From: JAFLUQ01 sp964537995
GTDB taxonomy: Bacteria; Bacillota; Clostridia; UMGS1883
NCBI GenBank assembly: GCA_964537995.1
Contig: CAZICW010000020.1
Location: 1 to 24,847, forward strand
Direction of reading: 5' to 3'
DNA length: 24,847 nucleotides
Shown here piece after piece: positions 14,730 through 21,273 of this stretch (positions within the stretch are counted from its first letter, which is position 1; every line of letters starts with the position of its first letter). The translations under genes were made by a program, and so were the position numbers. The notes below the pieces were generated by a model. The model saw only the letters and a list, made by a program, of their open reading frames with translations, ran no database searches and had not been told where the DNA came from.

Positions 14730-15815
14730 ATGCACAAGGGCATTTGGCGGATATCGGCTGTTTCGGTTTTTCTGGCGGTCGTGCTGTGCTTTTCGGCAGC
14801 GGCTTTTGCCGAGGAAGCCGATACGTCGGTTTTGCTTAACGGACGCCGTATCAGCTTTGACAATGAGCCGATTGTAATCGACGGGACGACGCTTGTTGAA
14901 GTTCGTCCTCTCGCGGAAGCCCTTGATGCAAGCGTAAAATGGGTCAGCAACACCCAAAGCGTCAAGCTCACCACAAAAAAGGTCAGCGTTGTGCTTAAAA
15001 TGGATTACGACATCATGACTCTTTCCAATCTCGGCGATTCGGACGATCTTGAGCAGATTCAGCTTTCCGAAGCTCCGCAGCTTATCGACGACGTAGCGTA
15101 CGTTCCGGTCAGAAATGTTGCCGAGGCTCTCGGCGCAAAGCTTGAATGGGACGGCGACGCCGGAGAAATTCTTCTCTCCACCGGCGGATACAAATACTCC
15201 GCGAGCTCGCCCGCGGCGGTTCAAAGGACAAGCTTTAAGGACGATTTCGGGCATACCTTCTTTTTCCAGAATCAATCCGACTGGCAGCTTCCCAATTTCG
15301 GCAGCGGCTATTGCTGGACGTGTAGCTATGCAATGCTGATTTCCGATGTAACGGGCGAAACCGTGACTCCGAATGACGTTGCCGAGGTAAACGAAGCCCG
15401 CGGCGGGAGCGGCGCGTACTGCTTCCACTGGGATATTATCGACGCTTTCGGCGTAAAATTCGTTTCCGCGCTTGACGAGGACAGCTCCTACTACGGCGGC
15501 AGAGATTCCAATTCCGGCGGTACATATGTCGAGAATCCCGACGGCGACGAAGAAATTGCCGTAGAAGCTCTTAAGGAAGCGATTGACCTTCACCCCGAAG
15601 GCGTTATGGTTCGCTACGCGGCTTATCCGCACACAATGGTTGCGGTCGGCTACGACGGCGATACGATATATTTCAACGAGCCAATGCAGACCGTTTCCGG
15701 CAGCTATCTTGACGACAGCTCCAAGTGCTGTGTTTCCTTTGAGGAAACCTGCGTCGGCAAACGCGGAATAAGCATCGCGGACATAACCTTCATACAGGCT
15801 CTTGAAGAAGCCTGA
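14730..15815 (+). CDS. secreted copper-amine-oxidase-N / C39-like cysteine peptidase protein
   Basis: A 361-residue exported protein with a signal peptide (1-27, cleavage after AFA). A copper-amine-oxidase N-terminal-like domain follows (about 33-150), with the two typical blocks VEVRPLAEALDASVKW and VPVRNVAEALGAKLEW. The C-terminal domain is a C39-like papain-fold peptidase (about 170-361): GYCWTCSYAM with Cys195 in the nucleophile position, PHTMVAVGY with His301, and an acid-position block YFNEPM. The first domain does not bind copper in most such proteins and is thought to aid wall attachment or stability. The ATG at 14730 follows GGAAGGAG. There is no ABC transporter or leader-peptide substrate nearby, so bacteriocin processing is unlikely. 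It is monocistronic. Substrate unknown. Confidence 0.85.
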   Translation: MHKGIWRISAVSVFLAVVLCFSAAAFAEEADTSVLLNGRRISFDNEPIVIDGTTLVEVRPLAEALDASVKWVSNTQSVKLTTKKVSVVLKMDYDIMTLSNLGDSDDLEQIQLSEAPQLIDDVAYVPVRNVAEALGAKLEWDGDAGEILLSTGGYKYSASSPAAVQRTSFKDDFGHTFFFQNQSDWQLPNFGSGYCWTCSYAMLISDVTGETVTPNDVAEVNEARGGSGAYCFHWDIIDAFGVKFVSALDEDSSYYGGRDSNSGGTYVENPDGDEEIAVEALKEAIDLHPEGVMVRYAAYPHTMVAVGYDGDTIYFNEPMQTVSGSYLDDSSKCCVSFEETCVGKRGISIADITFIQALEEA

Positions 15816-15833
15816 GAATCGTGAAAATAAAAG

Positions 15834-15865
15834 GACTGCAAATGCGGGTTTGCGGTCTTTTTTTT
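15834..15865 (+). terminator. rho-independent terminator
   Basis: A 9-bp stem GACTGCAAA (15834-15842) / TTTGCGGTC (15849-15857) with one T-G wobble and a 6-nt loop is followed by eight T residues (15858-15865), 18 nt after the peptidase stop codon. Confidence 0.95.
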
Positions 15866-15939
15866 GCGCAAAAGCCCCAAGCTGCAAAATATGTCCGATT
15901 TTCAACGCCTTTATTCCGAATTTTTAGCAATAAATGTTC

Positions 15940-15968
15940 TTGATAAAAGGCGCGTAATGTGCTATAAT
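15940..15968 (+). promoter_or_regulatory. promoter of the aconitase/isocitrate dehydrogenase operon
   Basis: TTGATA (15940-15945), a 17-nt spacer and perfect TATAAT (15963-15968) predict transcription from about 15975. This excludes in-frame starts upstream (15864, 15894, 15957) for the first gene. Confidence 0.8.
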
Positions 15969-16010
15969 TTTTTTAATAATAAAAAATCAATGAGAAACGG
16001 AGGAACAAAT

Positions 16011-18266
16011 ATGGTAGAATTGATGGAAGGCGGCGCATATCTGCACGAAGGCAAAATAATCGACGCCAAATCCGCTCCCGCAAATCTGCTCCCGCCGGAC
16101 GATGCGCGGGAAGGAACCATGGCATATAAAATCCTTCGCGCCCACAACCAAAGCGGCGACGGAAAAAAGCTTCGCATAAGGTTTGATTCCCTCATTTCCC
16201 ATGACATAACCTATGTGGGAATCATTCAAACCGCCAGAGGAAGCGGCTTAAAGGAATTTCCCGTTCCTTATGCTATGACCAATTGTCACAACAGCCTTTG
16301 CGCCGTCGGCGGCACAATTAACGAGGACGACCATGTGTTCGGCCTCAGCGCCGCAAAAAAGTACGGCGGAATTTACGTTCCCGCGAATCAAGCCGTCATA
16401 CATCAGTATGCCCGTGAAATGATGAGCGGCTGCGGCAAAATGATTCTCGGCTCCGACAGCCATACCCGCTACGGCGCGCTCGGTACAATGGGCGTCGGCG
16501 AGGGCGGCCCCGAGCTTGTGAAGCAGCTTCTTAAAAATACCTACGACATAAACGCGCCCGAGGTTGTATCGGTGTACCTTGAGGGAACGCCGAAAAAGGG
16601 CGTCGGCCCGCAGGACGTCGCAATCGCGCTTGTGGGCGCGACCTTTAAAAACGGCTTTGTAAAGAACCGTATTCTGGAGTTTATCGGCCCCGGTGTCAGC
16701 AGTCTTTCGATGGATTTCCGCATAGGAATTGATGTTATGACAACCGAAACCGCTTGCCTTTCGTCCATATGGCGCACCGACGAAAGTGTGGAACGGTTCT
16801 ATAAAATTCACGGGCGCGCCGACGACTACAAAGAACTCAATCCCGACGAGGGAGCTTACTATGACCGGGCAATCAAAATTGACCTCTCAACCGTAGACAG
16901 CATGATTGCCATGCCGTTTCATCCCTCCAATGCCTACACCATTCACGAGCTTCAAGAAAACGCCGGTGACATATTGCGTGAAATTGAGCTTAAAGCGGCG
17001 GAGCAATTCGGCAGCAAGGTTAAATTCAGCCTTACCGACAAGCTTGTCAACGGAAAAATCACGGTTGATCAGGGCGTTATCGCGGGATGCAGCGGCGGTA
17101 TGTTTGAAAACATCTGCGAAGCGGCGGCAATTCTCAGGAACGCCGACATCGGCGACGGCTATTTCAACCTTTCGATTTATCCCGGCAGCACACCGATAAA
17201 TCTCGCCCTTATCAAGAACGGTGTGCAGGCGGCTCTTATTGAAGCGGGCGCCGTGTTTAAGCCCTGCTTCTGCGGCCCTTGCTTCGGCGCGGGCGACGTT
17301 CCCTCGAACAGCGGCCTTTCCATGCGCCACACCACCCGCAACTTCCCCAACCGCGAAGGCTCCAAGCCGAGCGACGGTCAGCTCAGCGCAGTCGCGCTCG
17401 CCGACGCGCGTTCCATTGCCGCAACCGCGCTCAACAAGGGTGTTCTCACCGCGGCGACCGATGTTGAAATTCCCGAATATGACTGCGAATACAGCTTCGA
17501 CAAGGGCGTTTACGAAAAAAGAGTTTATCAGGGCTTCGGCAAGGCTATGCCCGACTACAAGCTTCGGCTCGGCCCCAACATTACCGACTGGCCGAAAATG
17601 TATCCTCTTGAGGAAAATCTGCTGCTAAAGCTTGCGGCGGTAATCCACGACGAGGTCACAACCACAGACGAGCTTATTCCCTCCGGCGAAACCAGTTCCT
17701 ACCGCAGCAACCCGCTGCGTCTGAGCGAATTTGCGCTGTCCCGCCGCGTTCCCGAATATGTGGGACGCAGCAAGGCCGTAGCCGCGGTAGAAGCGGAAAG
17801 GCGCGACGGGAAAGCTCCGGCGGAGCTTACGGCTGTACTCGGCAAGTTCGGGGACGCGGAGGAGCTTATGAAAAACACACAGTTCGGCTCCTGCATATTC
17901 GCCAACAAGCCCGGCGACGGCTCGGCGCGCGAGCAGGCCGCCTCATGTCAAAAGGTACTCGGCGGCTTCGGCAATATTTGCTACGAATTTGCCACAAAGC
18001 GTTACCGCAGCAACTGTATCAACTGGGGGATTCTTCCCTTCACAATTTCAAAGGACACTCCCTTTGACTACTCAGACGGCGACTATGTTTTTGTTCCTCA
18101 TATACGAGCCGCAATACGAGACGGCGTCGAAAAAATTCCCGCCTATGTCTTGGCAAAGGACAAAGTAACGGATATGACGCTGTATGTTTCCGGCCTGACG
18201 TCCGATGAAAAGCAAATAATTCTCGACGGCTGCCTTATGAACTATTACGCCGCCGGCAACAAATAA
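16011..18266 (+). CDS. aconitase-family hydratase (probable aconitate hydratase)
   Basis: A 751-residue single-chain [4Fe-4S] hydro-lyase expected to isomerise citrate to isocitrate. The three cluster cysteines are intact: Cys360 in GCSGG, and Cys421 and Cys424 in CFCGPC, almost exactly the mitochondrial aconitase positions. SDSHT (148-152) and the swivel-domain GDGSAREQ with Ser638 and Arg640 are also present. The sequence resembles, as I recall it, the E. coli YbhJ-type subfamily (SDSHTRYGALGT rather than DSHTPN), whose function is poorly known. The ATG at 16011 has GGAGG 7 nt upstream; an in-frame ATG at 15990 lacks a site. The NADP-isocitrate dehydrogenase gene starts 15 nt later, strongly supporting a citrate-to-2-oxoglutarate role. 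No citrate synthase is present in the window. Confidence 0.88.
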   Translation: MVELMEGGAYLHEGKIIDAKSAPANLLPPDDAREGTMAYKILRAHNQSGDGKKLRIRFDSLISHDITYVGIIQTARGSGLKEFPVPYAMTNCHNSLCAVGGTINEDDHVFGLSAAKKYGGIYVPANQAVIHQYAREMMSGCGKMILGSDSHTRYGALGTMGVGEGGPELVKQLLKNTYDINAPEVVSVYLEGTPKKGVGPQDVAIALVGATFKNGFVKNRILEFIGPGVSSLSMDFRIGIDVMTTETACLSSIWRTDESVERFYKIHGRADDYKELNPDEGAYYDRAIKIDLSTVDSMIAMPFHPSNAYTIHELQENAGDILREIELKAAEQFGSKVKFSLTDKLVNGKITVDQGVIAGCSGGMFENICEAAAILRNADIGDGYFNLSIYPGSTPINLALIKNGVQAALIEAGAVFKPCFCGPCFGAGDVPSNSGLSMRHTTRNFPNREGSKPSDGQLSAVALADARSIAATALNKGVLTAATDVEIPEYDCEYSFDKGVYEKRVYQGFGKAMPDYKLRLGPNITDWPKMYPLEENLLLKLAAVIHDEVTTTDELIPSGETSSYRSNPLRLSEFALSRRVPEYVGRSKAVAAVEAERRDGKAPAELTAVLGKFGDAEELMKNTQFGSCIFANKPGDGSAREQAASCQKVLGGFGNICYEFATKRYRSNCINWGILPFTISKDTPFDYSDGDYVFVPHIRAAIRDGVEKIPAYVLAKDKVTDMTLYVSGLTSDEKQIILDGCLMNYYAAGNK

Positions 18267-18281
18267 AAGGAGGATACCGCA

Positions 18282-19496
18282 ATGACTAAAATTTCGATGA
18301 AGAATAAAATCGTCGAAATGGACGGCGATGAAATGACCCGTATCCTATGGAAAATGATAAAGGATGAGCTGCTTCTCCCCTTTGTCGAGCTGAACACCGA
18401 GTATTACGACCTCGGGCTTCCGCACCGCGACGAAACCGACGACAATGTCACCATTGAAGCCGGCGAAGCAATCAAGAAATGGCACGTCGGCGTAAAGTGC
18501 GCCACGATAACTCCCAACGCGCAGCGCGTCGAGGAATACGGCCTCAAGCAAATGTGGAAAAGTCCGAACGGAACAATACGCGCAATTCTCGACGGCACGG
18601 TTTTCCGCGCGCCTATTCTGCTCAGCAACATAAAGCCCGCCGTGCGCAACTGGAAAAAGCCGATCACCATTGCCCGTCATGCCTACGGCGACGTATATAA
18701 GGCCACGGAATACCGCGTTCCCGAAAAAGGAAAAGCGGAGCTTGTGTTTACCGGCGAGGACGGAGCGTCCTTCCGTGAAACAATTTACGATTTTGAGTGT
18801 CCCGGCGTGCTTCAGGGACTTTACAACAAGGACAGCTCCATCGAATCCTTCGCGCACTCCTGTTTCCAATATGCCATCGACACAAAGCAGGATCTGTGGT
18901 TTGCCACAAAGGACACGATTTCCAAGCAGTATGATCAGACCTTTAAGCTGATTTTTCAGGATATTTTTGAAAAGAACTACAAGGAAAGGTTCGATGAACT
19001 CGGAATCGAGTATTTTTACACCCTCATCGACGACGCCGTGGCTCGCGTAATCCGCAGCGAAGGCGGCTATATATGGGCGTGCAAGAATTACGACGGAGAC
19101 GTTATGAGCGACATGGTTTCCACCGCCTTCGGTTCGCTTGCCATGATGACAAGCGTGCTTGTCAGCCCCGACGGGAACTATGAATATGAAGCCGCCCACG
19201 GCACCGTGACCCGCCACTACTACCGCTATCTTAAAGGAGAGGAAACCTCCACCAACCCCATTGCGACAATTTTCGCGTGGAGCGGAGCGCTCCGCAAGCG
19301 CGGCGAGCTGGACAGGAACGAGCAGCTTATGAGCTTTGCCGACAGGCTTGAAGCCGCCTGCATAGATACTCTTGAGGGCGGAATCATGACGAAGGATCTT
19401 GCGGGGCTTTGCGAGGGCATAACTCCCACGGTTGTCAATTCTCTTGATTTCATAAAGGCAATCCGCCGCGAGCTTGAGAAAAAATCGGCGGAATAA
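18282..19496 (+). CDS. icd: NADP-dependent isocitrate dehydrogenase, eukaryotic-type homodimer
   Basis: Oxidatively decarboxylates isocitrate to 2-oxoglutarate with NADP. The 404-residue protein belongs to the eukaryote-like subfamily found in some Clostridia, Bacteroidetes and Thermotogae, not the E. coli Icd type. Motifs include EMDGDEMTRILW, SPNGTIRAILDGTVFR, YDGDVMSDMV with metal-binding Asp residues, and EAAHGTVTRHYYRY, where the Arg-His pair matches NADP-specific enzymes. ETSTNPIATIFAWSGAL follows. The ATG at 18282 follows AAAGGAGGA. It is cotranscribed with the aconitase-family gene, so the pair should feed 2-oxoglutarate and NADPH to glutamate synthesis. Confidence 0.97.
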   Translation: MTKISMKNKIVEMDGDEMTRILWKMIKDELLLPFVELNTEYYDLGLPHRDETDDNVTIEAGEAIKKWHVGVKCATITPNAQRVEEYGLKQMWKSPNGTIRAILDGTVFRAPILLSNIKPAVRNWKKPITIARHAYGDVYKATEYRVPEKGKAELVFTGEDGASFRETIYDFECPGVLQGLYNKDSSIESFAHSCFQYAIDTKQDLWFATKDTISKQYDQTFKLIFQDIFEKNYKERFDELGIEYFYTLIDDAVARVIRSEGGYIWACKNYDGDVMSDMVSTAFGSLAMMTSVLVSPDGNYEYEAAHGTVTRHYYRYLKGEETSTNPIATIFAWSGALRKRGELDRNEQLMSFADRLEAACIDTLEGGIMTKDLAGLCEGITPTVVNSLDFIKAIRRELEKKSAE

Positions 19497-19517
19497 GTTT
19501 AAGCAAAAAATTCGCAG

Positions 19518-19553
19518 ACAGGCGCAGGCTCTCGGGCTTGCGCCTGTTTGATT
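19518..19553 (+). terminator. hairpin terminator after icd, copy 1 of a repeated element
   Basis: A 13-bp stem ACAGGCGCAGGCT (19518-19530) / GGCTTGCGCCTGT (19535-19547), with two G-T pairs and a CTCG loop, is followed by TTGATT. The U-tail is weak, so readthrough into the sigma gene is plausible. A nearly identical hairpin lies at 21096-21136. Confidence 0.75.
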
Positions 19554-19615
19554 AAAAAACTGTAATTTTTTCAAAAAAAATTATAGCTTTCGCAATTTTA
19601 AATCGAATTAATGGG

Positions 19616-19629
19616 TGAAAACGTTTTCA
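19616..19629. promoter_or_regulatory. cre-like / LacI-family operator palindrome
   Basis: A perfect 14-bp palindrome TGAAAACGTTTTCA, with the central CG typical of LacI-family operators, fits the published CcpA cre consensus TGWAARCGYTWNCW at all positions except the third W-type tolerance. It lies 20 nt before the sigma-factor start, in the leader or promoter region. No regulator gene of that family is in the window. Confidence 0.55.
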
Positions 19630-19648
19630 GCAAGAATCAAAGGATGTG

Positions 19649-20176
19649 ATGAGGTTGAACAGGGACAGTGAAATTGTCGGCGGAATCAGAAAAAAAGATG
19701 AAAAAGCCTTCGGTTTTCTTGTGGAGGACTACGGTGCGCTCATACGCGCCATTGTACGCAAGCATTTAAGCTCCACAATGTATGAGGAGGAATGTATCAA
19801 CGATATACTGCTCTCCCTCTGGCAAAATATGTCTCACTATGACCGGACCAAAAATTCTCTGAAAAACTGGATAGGCGCCGTTTGCAAATACAAATGCGCG
19901 GACTATTTGCGCCGCCACTATCGCGACAGAGAACGGCTTTGCGCCCTGAGCGACGACCTTCCGACCGAGGAACCGGAGGATCTCTCCGAGCTTGTGGAGG
20001 AGCTGCTTTCGGGCTTAAAGCCCGACGACCGCCGCCTGTTCCGCGAATACTATCTCGAAGGACGCTCCGTAGCGGAAATAGCCGAAACGCGCGGGGAAAG
20101 CTCCGCCTTCCTCTACAACAGGCTTTCTTTGGGACGCAAAAGAATCAGAACCATTTTCAAGGAGAAATCGCTATGA
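19649..20176 (+). CDS. ECF-type RNA polymerase sigma factor
   Basis: A 175-residue sigma-70 family protein with only regions 2 and 4. Region 2 spans about 20-90, with EECINDILLSLWQNMSHYDRTKNSLKNWI-type core helices (about 48-76), then YKCADYLRRHYRDRERL. Region 4 (about 110-170) contains LKPDDRRLFREYYLEGRSVAEIA and a recognition helix ending LSLGRKRIRTIF. The start is ambiguous: GTG 19646, ATG 19649 and TTG 19655 are in frame, with AAAGGA at 19639-19644; the TTG has the best spacing. Its stop overlaps the start of the next gene (ATGA), the classical sigma/anti-sigma coupling. No clear sigma-A promoter precedes it; a cre-like palindrome does. Confidence 0.9.
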   Translation: MRLNRDSEIVGGIRKKDEKAFGFLVEDYGALIRAIVRKHLSSTMYEEECINDILLSLWQNMSHYDRTKNSLKNWIGAVCKYKCADYLRRHYRDRERLCALSDDLPTEEPEDLSELVEELLSGLKPDDRRLFREYYLEGRSVAEIAETRGESSAFLYNRLSLGRKRIRTIFKEKSL

Positions 20177-21078
20177 GAAACGAATTTGATTTTTTAAACG
20201 ACGTAACAGTAAATCTTTCCTCATACGAGGAGACTAATTTAACGGAAAGCGAGTGCAATTCAATGAAAAACGTTATTCACCGTAAGGAAAATAAAAAGCT
20301 TCTCGGCAGAATCGGCGCAATCGCCGCCTGCGTCGCGCTTGTGGCGGCGTTTACACAAACCTCCTTCGCGAAGGAGCTGCTGGACAGCATTATAAAAAGC
20401 ATTTCCACGGGACACAACAATTACTATCAGTACGACGAAACCGCCACGCTTGATGAGCTTGTAAAAAGCTACAGCATATTCTACGACAGGGACGGCAATC
20501 TTATATCCGAATATAAGGACGGCACGGTTCTGTACGACGCTGACGGCAACGTCATAGACGATATAGGCGTGTATGCGGAAAGCTTTCTGAATGTTGAGAC
20601 GGACGTCTCGGAGGATGGCGACGAAGCCGTAACCGTCACAATGACCACATTCGGCGATGAAGACATTCTCAAGCATTTAAGCGAAACGGGCTATACAATA
20701 ATCAGGGACGAGACGGCTGCCGCGGAGCGGCTCGGAGAGCTTTTGGATTTTGAGCCGCAGTTTCCGGCGAAGCTTCCCGAGGGCTTCGGCTTTCTCGGCG
20801 CGGCATATTTCGAGAATGACGGAAAGTATCTTTTCATATACTATTCCGACGCCGAAGGGAACTACATCGGCGTACACGAGAGACTTATCAACGAGGAAAC
20901 GGCCATCTCCATGGGAACCGACGGCGAAATTGAGGAAACCGAGGTAAACGGGCATAAGGCGGTGCTTTCCGACGGCAGAAGTCTTGACTGGGAAGACGGA
21001 GACATTGCGATCGGAATCAGCGGACGTGATGTTATTACCGTAGATGAGCTTCGCGCCATGGCGGAAAGCATGGAATAG
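20173..21078 (+). CDS. membrane anti-sigma-like protein with DUF4367-type domain
   Basis: A 301-residue protein: a short cytoplasmic N-terminus (1-45, about the size of a minimal sigma-binding segment), one membrane helix (about 46-63), and an extracellular part. The latter has two similar units, YDRDGNLI (104-111) and YDADGNVI (121-128), and a C-terminal region (about 197-300, LPEGFGFLG to VDELRAMAESM) resembling DUF4367, a domain common in Clostridia proteins paired with ECF sigma factors. It is translationally coupled to the sigma gene (ATGA overlap) with AAGGAG upstream. By context it should sequester the sigma factor until an external signal arrives. No zinc anti-sigma HxxxCxxC motif is visible. 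Confidence 0.82.
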   Translation: MRNEFDFLNDVTVNLSSYEETNLTESECNSMKNVIHRKENKKLLGRIGAIAACVALVAAFTQTSFAKELLDSIIKSISTGHNNYYQYDETATLDELVKSYSIFYDRDGNLISEYKDGTVLYDADGNVIDDIGVYAESFLNVETDVSEDGDEAVTVTMTTFGDEDILKHLSETGYTIIRDETAAAERLGELLDFEPQFPAKLPEGFGFLGAAYFENDGKYLFIYYSDAEGNYIGVHERLINEETAISMGTDGEIEETEVNGHKAVLSDGRSLDWEDGDIAIGISGRDVITVDELRAMAESME

Positions 21079-21095
21079 CGCGAAATAATCGGCAA

Positions 21096-21136
21096 AGACA
21101 GGCGCAGACCATCGGGTTTGCGCCTGTCTGTTTTTT
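21096..21136 (+). terminator. hairpin terminator after the anti-sigma gene, copy 2 of a repeated element
   Basis: A 15-bp stem AGACAGGCGCAGACC (21096-21110) / GGTTTGCGCCTGTCT (21115-21129), with one G-T pair and an ATCG loop, is followed by G and six T. It is 17 nt after the stop codon and has the better U-tail of the two copies. Confidence 0.92.
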
Positions 21137-21183
21137 ATGATTTTCTCTTGGACAAAATGACATAAAAACAATACATTGTGCTA

Positions 21184-21212
21184 TTGATTTTTATGCAGCT
21201 TTACCTTATAAT
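21184..21212 (+). promoter_or_regulatory. promoter of the GH43 multidomain glycosidase gene
   Basis: TTGATT (21184-21189), a 17-nt spacer and perfect TATAAT (21207-21212) predict transcription from about 21219, so the glycosidase has a housekeeping-type promoter rather than depending solely on the ECF sigma factor. Confidence 0.75.
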
Positions 21213-21224
21213 GATAAGTAACGG

Positions 21225-21244
21225 GAGGGGAAGCTCTTTCCCTC
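21225..21244 (+). promoter_or_regulatory. 5' leader hairpin of the glycosidase mRNA
   Basis: An 8-bp stem GAGGGGAA (21225-21232) / TTTCCCTC (21237-21244) with one G-T pair and a GCTC loop forms almost at the predicted mRNA 5' end, 29 nt before the start codon. It leaves the AAAGGA ribosome site (21259-21264) free. It may stabilise the mRNA; a regulatory role is only inference. Confidence 0.45.
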
Positions 21245-21273
21245 AAAAAAACCACTCGAAAGGAAATGGTAAA

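Noticed and set aside
14730..15815. Bacteriocin processing (C39) system
   Set aside because: The protein is secreted, has no ABC transporter fusion, and no double-glycine leader peptide or exporter gene is present around it.
14694..15905. A 403-codon open frame on the - strand across the C39-like gene
   Set aside because: It runs through both the promoter and the eight-T terminator of the + strand gene and has no recognisable domain.
15864..16010. 49-residue N-terminal extension of the aconitase-family protein
   Set aside because: It starts inside the preceding terminator's T-run and crosses the promoter; the ATG at 16011 has GGAGG at ideal spacing.
18345..19574. A 409-codon open frame on the - strand across icd
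   Set aside because: Antisense shadow of a gene with full isocitrate dehydrogenase motifs; no family resemblance of its own.
19616..19645. ECF-type -35 (TGAAAAC) for autoregulation of the sigma gene
   Set aside because: A -10 element at the usual spacing would fall on the ribosome binding site, leaving no leader; the palindromic operator explanation fits better.
19882..20172. N-terminal 97-residue extension of the anti-sigma-like protein
   Set aside because: It would overlap the sigma factor in another frame for 290 nt; the ATG at 20173 has AAGGAG and the usual ATGA coupling.
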